A stretch of 64,000 nucleotides of DNA from Paraburkholderia metrosideri (GTDB lineage: Bacteria; Pseudomonadota; Gammaproteobacteria; Burkholderiales; Burkholderiaceae): the NCBI RefSeq assembly GCF_904848625.1, contig NZ_CAJHCP010000003.1, forward strand, positions 248,001-312,000, written 5' to 3'. The position numbers were made by a program, and so were the translations under genes. Every line of letters begins with the position of its first letter. Within the stretch, counting starts at the first letter, position 1. This document shows, piece after piece, positions 1 through 7,888 of this stretch. The notes beneath the pieces are model-generated. The model ran no database searches, was not told the DNA's origin, and was given only the letters and a program-made list of their open reading frames with translations.

Positions 1-124
1 TGATGACTTCGGCTCCGGAATGCGCGGCAGCTTCGGCCACTGCAAAGCCAATTCCTGACGTGCCGCCGGCTACGACGACTCTGCTTTGTTCAAGCGTGAT
101 ACCCGAAAGATGATTGTTTCCCAT
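1..124 (-). CDS. Short-chain dehydrogenase/reductase, N-terminal part (cut by window edge)
   Basis: The first 41 residues of an NAD(P)-dependent oxidoreductase are visible, starting at an ATG whose first base is 124. A glycine-rich T-S-G-I-G cofactor motif lies at residues 22-26 after a hydrophobic beta strand (V-V-V-A-G-G), the usual Rossmann start of classical SDRs. The substrate cannot be read because the catalytic Tyr/Lys part lies outside the window. No partner gene is evident; the next feature is a transposase remnant in the opposite direction. Confidence 0.8.
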   Translation of the reverse strand, partial: MGNNHLSGITLEQSRVVVAGGTSGIGFAVAEAAAHSGAEVI

Positions 125-457
125 GTTTGACGATTTAGTAAGAAAGAAGTCCACACGGCGACGTCGAACGTCAGACAGCACGTGCTGCATGACCTGAACC
201 GATGCGCTACCGCGGCTGCGGCAGAGTGTACGTGGTTCGCGGCAATCGAGTCGGAGGCGCTGCACCCGCAGACTCTATGTATTGGGAGGTCACCTTTGAT
301 GGATCCTGGTTACGAACGACTCGAAGAAGCGAACGGCTGCAGAACCTCGCGAGCCGCCATCGACAAACTGTTTGCTCCGATGGCGGCCTTGGGTCCAGAG
401 TGCGTGAAAAAGCATTGATCGCCTAAACTGAATCAACGCACTGAGACCGGGTGACTC
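125..457. other. Intergenic region without a recognised gene
   Basis: About 330 bases between the SDR start and a transposase remnant. Two overlapping open frames of 74-78 codons exist here (182-418 and 202-426), but neither has a convincing ribosome binding site. The 202-426 product contains a plausible protein-like stretch (Y-W-E-V-T-F-D-G) that I could not assign, so a decayed gene is possible. Confidence 0.4.
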
Positions 458-562
458 ATGAAGCGATTCGTTGAAGGCGATGACCGTAAGCAGGTCGCAC
501 TACTTCCCGAATGGGTCGATGACTACCCAGGAGAAGTTCGACCGGTGAGGCTCAAACGTTGA
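458..562 (+). pseudogene. IS1182-like transposase, N-terminal remnant (34 aa)
   Basis: An ATG at 458 opens a 34-codon frame beginning M-K-R-F-V-E-G-D-D-R and continuing with Q-V-A-L-L-P-E-W-V-D-D-Y. From memory of the family, this is the usual start of IS1182-type (DDE, DUF772) transposases in Burkholderiales. After about residue 24 the similarity is lost and a TGA ends it at 562, so more than 90 percent of the transposase is missing. It overlaps the 3' end of the convergent LysR gene by 11 bases, suggesting a junction left by insertion and deletion. Confidence 0.65.
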
Positions 563-1439
563 TCTCGTTGCGGCTCAATTCCGCACGCAGCCAGGCGGCA
601 GCTTTGCCGGATTCGGGCGAGGTATTCCAGATGAGGTCGGTGCCTACCGTCCATTCCGTGAACGGATAGGCCTCGAGCCGCAGTTCGACGAGTTCGCCCG
701 ACGCGAGCTCGTCAGCGATTAGTCGCTTGGGCAGCGTGACCCATCCCATGCCGTCCCTGGCTGCTTCCAGCAGCATCAGATAACTCTCCACGAACCAGCA
801 GCGCGGCACCTTCAGATATTCGCCGGTAGGCAGTTTTCGGCCATTAGTCGCGACGATCTGCCGGTAGTCGCTGAGTCGCGCAAAACTGATGAGGTCCGAT
901 TTTGCGAGAGGATGGTCGCGATGCACGGCGTGTGTCAGATTGATATTGCCCAGTCGCCGAAAAGCGATTTCCTTGGGGTAGTGCGTCTGCGCGAACGTGA
1001 GCCCAAGCATCACTTCACCGCGCTGCGCGGCATGCAGAATATCGTCCTGCGAAACATGCCGGATTTCCAGCTCAAGATCGGGGAACGCGACCTCGAAACG
1101 CCGCAGAGCGCCGGCGATCGCGGCATACGGAATGGCATCATCGACCGCTATCACGAGGCGCGGCTCCACGTTCATGTTGAGATTGTTGGCGCGGTCCTGT
1201 AGTGACACGCAGTGCAGTAGCACCGCCTCCGCCTCGCACATCAGCGCTTGGCCCTGGACGGTCAGCACTGGATATCGACCTGACCGATCGAACAGCGTCA
1301 CACCTAGATCGACTTCCAGATTGATCACCGCCGTGCTTACGGCCGACTGCGCCTTGCCCAGGCGCCGCGCCGCTGCGGAAAACGAGCGTTCCTGCGCGGT
1401 CGTGACGAAAGCCTCGAGTTGTTCAAAAGAAAAGCGCAT
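552..1439 (-). CDS. LysR-type transcriptional regulator
   Basis: A 295-residue regulator with the family's normal length. The N-terminal winged helix-turn-helix is clear: M-R-F-S-F-E-Q-L-E-A-F, then S-F-S-A-A-A-R-R-L-G-K-A-Q-S-A-V-S near residues 19-35. The rest is an effector-binding domain of the periplasmic-binding-protein type. I chose the ATG at 1439 because the longer frame to 1541 adds 34 residues with no family character and would run over the putative operator. It is divergent from the NCS2 permease gene, the usual arrangement when a LysR protein controls its neighbour, so it probably regulates nucleobase uptake and breakdown here. The ligand is unknown. Confidence 0.9.
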   Translation of the reverse strand: MRFSFEQLEAFVTTAQERSFSAAARRLGKAQSAVSTAVINLEVDLGVTLFDRSGRYPVLTVQGQALMCEAEAVLLHCVSLQDRANNLNMNVEPRLVIAVDDAIPYAAIAGALRRFEVAFPDLELEIRHVSQDDILHAAQRGEVMLGLTFAQTHYPKEIAFRRLGNINLTHAVHRDHPLAKSDLISFARLSDYRQIVATNGRKLPTGEYLKVPRCWFVESYLMLLEAARDGMGWVTLPKRLIADELASGELVELRLEAYPFTEWTVGTDLIWNTSPESGKAAAWLRAELSRNEINV

Positions 1440-1447
1440 TCCGCCTC

Positions 1448-1464
1448 TATCTAGAAACCAGATA
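1448..1464. promoter_or_regulatory. Candidate LysR binding site in the divergent promoter region
   Basis: TATCT-N7-AGATA forms a perfect 5-bp dyad over 17 bases immediately upstream of the LysR start. LysR boxes are typically short interrupted dyads of the T-N11-A type in such divergent regions. An AT-rich stretch follows (1470-1495), where a promoter would fit. This rests on symmetry and position only. Confidence 0.4.
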
Positions 1465-1589
1465 CATCCCGATTTTACGGATATTTTTTCAAGCGCCAAG
1501 CTGCGATTGACATGACGGCGAAAACCGCTCGTATCACGCACAGGAGCAAATCAGCCCGGCATCTGTCCATTTCTGGTGGAGACAACCCG

Positions 1590-2963
1590 ATGAACCTTCA
1601 GCCGCACCCCGTAGACCAGCGCTTGCCATTCAGTCTACTTGCCATCCTCGGATTCCAGCACGTGCTGGTGATGTACTCGGCGTGCATCGTAGTCCCGCTC
1701 ATTCTTGGATCCGTACTGCATCTGCCCAAGGAACAACTTGCCATCATTATCAACGCCGACCTGATGGCGGCAGGGCTGGCATCGCTGGTGCAGTCGCTCG
1801 GTCTGGGCATTTTCGGCATGCGCATGCCGGTGATGATGGGCGTTACGTTCACGGCCGTGACGCCAATGGTTGCCATTGCCACCGCACCGGGCTTAGGGTT
1901 GCCTGGCGTGTACGGCGCCATCATCGTCTCGGGCATTTTCGGCATCCTGTTCGCACCGGTGATGGGCAAGCTGCTGCGATTCTTTCCACCAGTCGTCACC
2001 GGCACTGTACTGCTAGTGATTGGAATCAGCCTGATGCGCGTTGGTATCGACTGGTCGGCGGGCGGCCAGCCGGTCATGGCCGATGGCTCTCCCAATCCCC
2101 ACTACGGCAGCCCGCTGTATCTGGCGATTTCTCTGGGCGAACTGGTATTGATTCTCGCCATCAACCGCTTCGCAAAGGGTTTTCTCGCTAACATTGCCGT
2201 GCTGCTTGGCGTGCTCGCCGCGTTTTGTGCGGCGCTGTCACTGGGCGAAGTGAACCTGCGAGGACTTGCACAAGCGCCATGGTTCGCCGTGATCCGGCCA
2301 TTCCAGTTCGGACCGCCGAAATTCGATCCGGTCGCGATCGTATCGATGTGTCTCGTCATGCTGGTCACGCTGGTTGAGTCGACTGGCATGTTCCTCGCCT
2401 TAGGGAATATCGTCGGGCGTCCGACCACGCGGCAACGGCTGGTCCGCGGCCTGATGGCCGATGGGTTGGGAGCCGTCATTGGCGGCGTAATGAACGCCTT
2501 TCCGTACACCTCTTTTTCGCAAAACATTGGTCTCGTCACGATGACCGGCGTCAAGAGCCGCTTCGTCTGCGCCACTGGCGCTGCGATTCTGGTTGCGATG
2601 GGGTTGTTCCCCAAGCTGGCGTTCATCGTCGCGTCCACGCCGGAATTCGTACTGGGCGCAGCCGCCATGGTGATGTTCGGCATGGTGGCCATGATGGGAG
2701 TGCGGATTCTGTCCACCATCGACTTCGAGCGGCAACATAACAACCTCGTGATTGTCGCCATCAGCGTAGGAGTCGGCATGATTCCGATGGTATCCACCAC
2801 CTACTTCAACCACTTGCCGGCATGGAGCCGCGTGTTCACCGATAGTGGCATCGTGCTGTCCGTCATGTCGGCCATGTTGCTCAACCTGTTTTTCAATGGC
2901 TTTGGAAAATCAGACGACGTCGAAGCCCAGATCGAGCGCGCCGCACAGATGGCGGATGCCTGA
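1590..2963 (+). CDS. NCS2 family nucleobase:cation symporter (uracil/xanthine permease type)
   Basis: A 457-residue inner-membrane transporter that should import a purine or pyrimidine base with a cation. The hydrophobic profile fits the 14-helix NCS2 fold. A Q-H pair occurs in the first helix (G-F-Q-H-V, residues 21-25), and the family signature region N-A-F-P-Y-T-S-F-S-Q-N-I-G lies near residues 300-315. The start at 1590 is preceded by GGTGGAGAC; the frame is open back to 1512, but the added residues are not family-like. It precedes the amidohydrolase by about 40 bases and probably forms an operon with it: import followed by deamination or hydrolysis of the base. The exact substrate cannot be told from sequence alone. 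Confidence 0.93.
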   Translation: MNLQPHPVDQRLPFSLLAILGFQHVLVMYSACIVVPLILGSVLHLPKEQLAIIINADLMAAGLASLVQSLGLGIFGMRMPVMMGVTFTAVTPMVAIATAPGLGLPGVYGAIIVSGIFGILFAPVMGKLLRFFPPVVTGTVLLVIGISLMRVGIDWSAGGQPVMADGSPNPHYGSPLYLAISLGELVLILAINRFAKGFLANIAVLLGVLAAFCAALSLGEVNLRGLAQAPWFAVIRPFQFGPPKFDPVAIVSMCLVMLVTLVESTGMFLALGNIVGRPTTRQRLVRGLMADGLGAVIGGVMNAFPYTSFSQNIGLVTMTGVKSRFVCATGAAILVAMGLFPKLAFIVASTPEFVLGAAAMVMFGMVAMMGVRILSTIDFERQHNNLVIVAISVGVGMIPMVSTTYFNHLPAWSRVFTDSGIVLSVMSAMLLNLFFNGFGKSDDVEAQIERAAQMADA

Positions 2964-3021
2964 GCGCACCTCGCCGTATTCATTCACACGAAGGATAAAG
3001 CAATGAGAAATACCCTTTTGC

Positions 3022-4377
3022 GTGCCGATGACACCCGACAATGCCGTCATCGTCGATGGCGCGGTGGTGATCGATACCGTCGGCAGGATCGTTGCCGTCG
3101 GCGCCGGCGACGTCATGCAGCGCGATTATCCCGATGCCTCCGTCAGGCACCTGCGCGATCGCCTGTTGATGCCGGGACTGATCAATGCGCATTGCCATTC
3201 CGGTTTGTTGCGCGGCACGGCCGAGGGATTGCCGGTATGGGACTGGCTGCAGCAGTTTATTGACCCGATGCACCGGGTACTGAATGCCGAGGAGGCCGAA
3301 GCCGCCTCTTGGTTGTGTTATGCGGAAGCACTGCTGTCGGGCACCACCACAATCGTCGATATGTGGCGCTTCATGGACGGCAGCGCTCACGCCGCGCAGG
3401 AATTGGGAATCCGGGCCGTACTGGTGCCGTACGTCGGTGAGCACCCCGACCACGACTACTTCGAAACGCTGGATACCAACGAGGCGTTGATCCGCCAATG
3501 GCACGGCAAGGCCAATGGCCGCATCCAGACATGGGTTGGGCTGGAGCACATGTTCTACGCGGTACCGGCGGCGTGGGAGCGTGCCGTCGCCATCAGCCGC
3601 GAATACGGTGTCGGGTTGCACACACATAGCAACGAAAGCCGCTTCGACGTGGAAGAAACGCAGCGCCGCTACGGAATGCGCCCCGTCGAAGCACTGGATA
3701 AATTCGGCCTGCTCGACGCTCACCGCGTGCTGCTCGCGCACTGCGTCTGGCTGGACGACCGCGAAATTGCGTTGCTCGCCGAGCGCGGAGTCGGTGTGAC
3801 GCATAACCCGGTCAGCAATATGAAGCTTGCCAGCGGTGCGGCGCCTGTCGAGAAACTCCTCGCCGCGGGTGTGGCCGTTGGGCTTGGGTCGGATGGTGAA
3901 AAGGAAAATAACAATCTTGACGTTTTCGAAGAGATGAAAGTCGCATCGTTGCTCGCCAAGCTGTCGAAACTTGACGCGTCAGCACTGGATAGCTGGTCGA
4001 TTTGCCGGATGGCCACCGCCATGGGCGCCCGCGCACTCGGGCTGGACAAAGTCACCGGTACGCTCGAGGCGGGTAAGTCCGCTGACCTGATTGCCGTGCG
4101 CACCGACACGCCCCGGATGACACCTCTTGTAACGGGGCCGCTGCTCAACCTTCACCATAATCTGGTGCACGCGGTGCAAGGCGGCGACGTCGATCTGACG
4201 ATGGTGGATGGCCGTATCCTCGTCGATAACGGGCAGTTGCAAAGCGCCAACCTGCGCGCGTTGATCGACCGCGTCAACCGGCTCACACCGGGGCTGTTCG
4301 AGCGGCGGAGCCAATGGCTTGCCAGTCACGGCGCCGTCAATGCGCTGGGCCGCGCGGCAGATGCGCTTCAGGTCTGA
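3022..4377 (+). CDS. Amidohydrolase of the TRZ/ATZ (aminohydrolase) family, 5' end apparently frameshifted
   Basis: This is a metal-dependent hydrolase related to 8-oxoguanine, cytosine and S-adenosylhomocysteine deaminases. The metal motif H-C-H is at residues 57-59 (N-A-H-C-H-S). Further ligands are in L-H-T-H-S-N-E near 201, L-A-H-C near 235 and G-S-D-G-E near 290. The readable frame can start only at a GTG (3022) with no good ribosome binding site. An ATG at 3003, preceded by AAGGATAAAGCA, gives M-R-N-T-L-L-R-A-D, the expected N-terminus of the family, but in another frame. A short deletion between the two GCCGATG copies at 3023-3036 would explain it. Together with the NCS2 permease it probably deaminates an imported nucleobase. 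The gene may be inactive if the break is real. Confidence 0.85.
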   Translation: MPMTPDNAVIVDGAVVIDTVGRIVAVGAGDVMQRDYPDASVRHLRDRLLMPGLINAHCHSGLLRGTAEGLPVWDWLQQFIDPMHRVLNAEEAEAASWLCYAEALLSGTTTIVDMWRFMDGSAHAAQELGIRAVLVPYVGEHPDHDYFETLDTNEALIRQWHGKANGRIQTWVGLEHMFYAVPAAWERAVAISREYGVGLHTHSNESRFDVEETQRRYGMRPVEALDKFGLLDAHRVLLAHCVWLDDREIALLAERGVGVTHNPVSNMKLASGAAPVEKLLAAGVAVGLGSDGEKENNNLDVFEEMKVASLLAKLSKLDASALDSWSICRMATAMGARALGLDKVTGTLEAGKSADLIAVRTDTPRMTPLVTGPLLNLHHNLVHAVQGGDVDLTMVDGRILVDNGQLQSANLRALIDRVNRLTPGLFERRSQWLASHGAVNALGRAADALQV

Positions 4378-5383
4378 AGACCGATTGGGCGTCACCTTCC
4401 ACGACAAGGTTCTGAATGCATCAGAAGATCAAGTGATCGACACCTATCTATTGCGGGTGTTGAAGACGTTGCTCGATGAGCGCAGCGTCACCCGGGCAGC
4501 AATCAAGCTGAATCAATCGCAACCCGCAGTCAGCGCGGCATTGCGACAACTGCGTGACGCGATCGGTGACCCGCTGCTCGTGCGCGGAAAATCGGGCATG
4601 GTTCCAACTGCATACGCTTTGGAACTATTGGAGCCTGCCCGCCGGGCGTTAGGCGAGATAGAGAAAATTACAATCCGGCGGGCGACCTTCTCGCCGCCTG
4701 ATTGCGTTCGGCGCTTTCGTATCAGCTGCCCCGATTACATCAGTGGATCGTTCATGCCCGATATGGTCAGGATTTTCAGGCGCGAAGCGCCGGAGGCGTC
4801 ACTGGAAATCGTTTCTCCGGAGCCGTCGTTCGACGTTGAATCGGCGATGGAAACTGGAGCTTTGGATCTTGTCGTAGGAAACTGGCCCACACCGCCAAAA
4901 CAGCTTCGTGGGGCCATCTTGTTGAGTGACGAAGTCGTGTGCCTGGTTGGCGACTGCCATCCGTTGGCAAAGCGGGGGGGAATCACTGTTGAGGACTATG
5001 AGCAGGCGGTTCATATCGCACCGTCACCTCATTTGGTAGGGCAGCAAGGCGTGATCGATGTACATCTTGCCAAGGAAAAGTTAAGGCGGAAGCTTGTGAT
5101 CAAGCTTCTCCATTTCAATCTGGCGCCCTATGCACTGGTGAACTCGGATCTCATCTTTACTACGACCCGCCTTTTTGCAGAGCACTTCGCACGACTGCTT
5201 CCATTGAAGGTGCTTCATTCGCCAATCGTCTTCCCTTCAGTTGACTACCATCATGTTTGGCATGAACGCAGTCACTATCCGGATGAAGTGCGATGGTTGC
5301 GTGGGATATTGAAAAAGGCGATGAAGCGTCAAACCGGCGTTGTCAGGTTATTAGGTACGCAGCCGGATAACAAGGGGCGATGA
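4361..5383 (+). CDS. LysR-type transcriptional regulator
   Basis: A second LysR regulator of about 340 residues. The helix-turn-helix is R-S-V-T-R-A-A-I-K-L-N-Q-S-Q-P-A-V-S-A-A-L, followed by a substrate-binding domain. The L-L-R-V-L-K-T-L-L-D-E-R start resembles the NodD/NahR branch. It overlaps the end of the amidohydrolase gene by about 17 bases in another frame, so it is probably translated from the same transcript. The start is uncertain: ATG at 4361 is used here, and a GTG at 4433 would remove the overlap. It likely responds to an intermediate of the nucleobase pathway, but that is inference from position. Confidence 0.88.
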   Translation: MRFRSEDRLGVTFHDKVLNASEDQVIDTYLLRVLKTLLDERSVTRAAIKLNQSQPAVSAALRQLRDAIGDPLLVRGKSGMVPTAYALELLEPARRALGEIEKITIRRATFSPPDCVRRFRISCPDYISGSFMPDMVRIFRREAPEASLEIVSPEPSFDVESAMETGALDLVVGNWPTPPKQLRGAILLSDEVVCLVGDCHPLAKRGGITVEDYEQAVHIAPSPHLVGQQGVIDVHLAKEKLRRKLVIKLLHFNLAPYALVNSDLIFTTTRLFAEHFARLLPLKVLHSPIVFPSVDYHHVWHERSHYPDEVRWLRGILKKAMKRQTGVVRLLGTQPDNKGR

Positions 5384-5607
5384 AGAAACCGAAATCACTC
5401 GATCACGGTCACCGTTTCCCGGCCGGGTATTCGGCGATAAGCGGACTGACACAATCTGCGTCCGAGTGGCTCTACCGGGGTCGTCCCGAGTCGATCACCG
5501 CCGGGACGATCACAAGCATCGTCTTCCGGCCCAGAAGTAGCACCGCCGCGATGACGCACAAAGCAGTGAAGGTGTTTCTGGAGCAAGGAGCGCCAACGCA
5601 TATCTGA
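5380..5607 (+). pseudogene. Possible IS6-like transposase N-terminal remnant
   Basis: A 75-codon frame begins with ATGA overlapping the LysR stop. Its start, M-K-K-P-K-S-L-D-H-G-H-R-F-P-A, closely resembles the start of IS6-type transposases from Burkholderiales as I remember them (…K-S-L-Y-H-G-H-R-F-P-A…). After about residue 16 the likeness disappears. It mirrors the IS1182 remnant at the other end of the nucleobase module. A chance frame is possible for the part beyond 5430. Confidence 0.45.
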
Positions 5608-5624
5608 GACACGCGTCCACGCCC

Positions 5625-5996
5625 TCATCGGGCCAGGTAGAAATCCAGGGGGATAAGCTCGACGACCCATCCGCCTTCTTCGCCCAGCGTGGCCGCCGGG
5701 TGCATGGAGGCGATGCGCAACGCCTCGTCATGGGTATCCGCCTCGATGACGAACAGGCCGCCCACGACTTCCTTCGACTCGGTGTAGGGCCCATCGGTGA
5801 TGTGCGTCTTGCCACTGCGCGGGCGGAGCGTCCTCCAGGTGTCCAGATCGCCAAGCGACGCGGAAATCAATACCTTGCCGGTAGCCCGCATCTTGTCGTC
5901 CAATGCAGGGCATTGGCTCACCAGTTTCTTGACGTCGTCGGGCGCCATCGCGGCGAATTTTTCGGGGGTGAAGTAGGCCAGGCCGACGTATTTCAT
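5625..5996 (-). CDS. YCII-related (DGPF) domain protein
   Basis: A small cytoplasmic protein of 123 residues starting M-K-Y-V-G-L-A-Y-F-T-P-E-K-F, with the conserved D-G-P-Y-T-E-S-K-E-V-V-G-G segment of the YCII/DGPF family (ferredoxin-like dimers of uncertain, possibly enzymatic, function) near residues 70-82. The ATG at 5996 follows GGATCTCCC. The upstream extension to 6167 has no family character. Such genes often sit beside an ECF sigma factor; none is found here, and the sequence downstream is the IS6-like remnant, so a partner may have been lost. Confidence 0.85.
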   Translation of the reverse strand: MKYVGLAYFTPEKFAAMAPDDVKKLVSQCPALDDKMRATGKVLISASLGDLDTWRTLRPRSGKTHITDGPYTESKEVVGGLFVIEADTHDEALRIASMHPAATLGEEGGWVVELIPLDFYLAR

Positions 5997-6333
5997 GGGA
6001 GATCCTTTGGGTGTGAATACCCTGACGACGAATCTGATGATCGAAAATCGACAATTTTCTGGAGAGTTTGTAGCGGGTCTCGCCGGCCTGTCCAGTTTGG
6101 AGTCGCGCGGTGCCGACCGGTGGCCTCGTGCTGCACTTGCGGATCTCATCAGGCAGTGATCGGCCATCAGCGTTCAGTCCACGATCCGGTTGAAATCGTC
6201 GACACTCTTCGAGGCCTCGCCTGGTTGCGCGAGGTCGCGAACGCGCGTCCACCATCGGTCAATCTTTCCTCGGAAGTTGCCATGCCACTACCGCTCGTCA
6301 ATGGGCGAAACCGCCGGGCGAGAATCGGCGTTA

Positions 6334-7126
6334 TTACGACCAGCCCCCCGTCACCATGACATCCTCCGACGTGATCATGCGGCTATCGTCGGCCGCGAGG
6401 AAGAGCGCCATGCGCGCGAGATCGCCGGGCTCCATTTCCTCGTCGATGCACTGGCCGCGTCGTATCTCTTCGCGGCCTTCGTCGGTGAGCCACAGGTTGC
6501 GCTGCTTCTCAGTCAACACCCAGCCCGGCACGAGCGTGTTCACGCGGATCCCATACGCGCCAAGGTCCTTGGCGAACCCGCGCGTCAGGCCCTGTACTGC
6601 CGCCTTGCTCATGGCGTAAACCGGGAACTGGCTGCTCTTGAGCATCCAGCAATGCGAGCCGAGATTAATGATCGAGCCCGCGCGTGCGGCCTTCATATCG
6701 TCGACCACGGCCTGCGCTGCGAACAACTGATGCCGCACGTTAACTGCAACTGCTGCATCGAACGACTCGGGCGTAACGTCGGCGAGCGCGTGGCGGCGAT
6801 CGTTCGCCGCGTTGTTCACGAGCACCTCGATCGGTCCGAATGCTGCCCGCACTTCGGCGATGGCCGCGTGCAACGCGGGAATGTCGGTGACGTCGCAGGC
6901 GACGAAGAGCGGTTTATGGCGCGCGTTACCGAGCGATTTGGCAAGCTCTGTTCCCGCGTTCGTGTCGATGTCGAGAAAGCCCACACGTGCGCCTTGCAAC
7001 GAAGTGCTCGACGAACGAAGCGCCAATGCCACTCGCGCCGCCCGTAATGAGCACGACCCGGTCTACCAGACTGGGATAGCTCGCGTAACGTGCTTGTCCC
7101 GAAGATTTTTCGCTAGAAGTTGCCAT
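6334..7126 (-). pseudogene. Short-chain dehydrogenase/reductase, disrupted by a frameshift
   Basis: The N-terminal part (T-G-G-A-S-G-I-G cofactor motif, start ATG at 7126) and the rest of the enzyme are in different frames. The first frame reads up to F-V-E-H-F-V-A; the second continues Q-G-A-R-V-G-F-L-D-I-D. The break is at about 6994-6999, where loss of two bases from a GCGC would be enough. The remainder is a normal SDR: N-N-A-A-N-D, the catalytic Y-A-M-S-K, and P-G-W-V-L-T. The C-terminus ends V-T-G-G-W-S. The joined protein would be about 263 residues, the usual SDR length. Either the gene is dead or the base calls are wrong. Confidence 0.85.
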
Positions 7127-7132
7127 TCTCAT

Positions 7133-7888
7133 CCCGTATTGATTAATCGCTGCGACGACGAAACCGACTGCGCGCCATGGAAGTTTTCTTGTGAGCCAGG
7201 CAGGTCCGGCTTCCTGGCGCCCTCCCGTCTGACGCCCAAATGACGCCCAAATGACCCATTGTCTACGAGAAGGTGGCGATCCGCAAAGACGTGCTCGTCG
7301 TCGTGCATTTCCAATACAACGCCGCCGAGCAAGCGACATGGGGGCCAGTGATCAGGCTGATGGACGACCCGCAGCGCCTCGGGGCCGGCCGGCAGCCCGC
7401 GAAGGACGGATTTACAACCCGAAGCGGCCTTTGTAGGCTGTCCCGCAATAAGCAAATCTGGCTATCCAGGAGACCGCGTCGCGTCTTGCGCTCTGGCACG
7501 GTGTCCAGTGAGTGCACCTCGGCGTTGTCATGAGGTCGTCCCTTGGCAAACAGTGGCGGCGTTTGAACGACCGCTTTGGAGAAATGTGGCCGTCCGCAGT
7601 GGGTCGCATGCGGAAGTTCGCAAGGTAGCTCGATTCATCCGGCGTCGACCGGGGTGAACGTCGGGGTTCGGTCAGCTCCGCATCGGTCGATGCGAACCGC
7701 TGAATTGCCGCCAATCCACAGCGCAATCCCCTCCTCCATTCAATGTGCGCCGTCCCTTCCAAAGTCTTCGCATGCCGCGAATAGGATTCCTCGACATCAC
7801 GCACTAGTATTCTGCTGTGCGCACTCGCAGCGCCCTCTCCATGCGTGTCCGTCTTGCCGGCTGCGCAATGACCTGTCTGGAGCAGAAT
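7133..7888. other. Intergenic region with a possible gene fragment and degenerate repeats
   Basis: No intact gene. A plus-strand frame at about 7262-7400 reads like protein (V-Y-E-K-V-A-I-R-K-D-V-L and W-G-P-V-I-R-L-M-D-D-P) and may be a gene fragment, but I cannot assign it. An 11-base direct repeat TGACGCCCAAA lies at 7230-7252. At 7565-7612 a block beginning CGACCGCTTTGGAGAAATG is a degenerate copy of repeats found again near 27.5 and 28.2 kb. Confidence 0.5.

Noticed and set aside
202..426. A 74-codon hypothetical gene near the left edge
   Set aside because: No ribosome binding site and no family; kept only as a note in the gap description.
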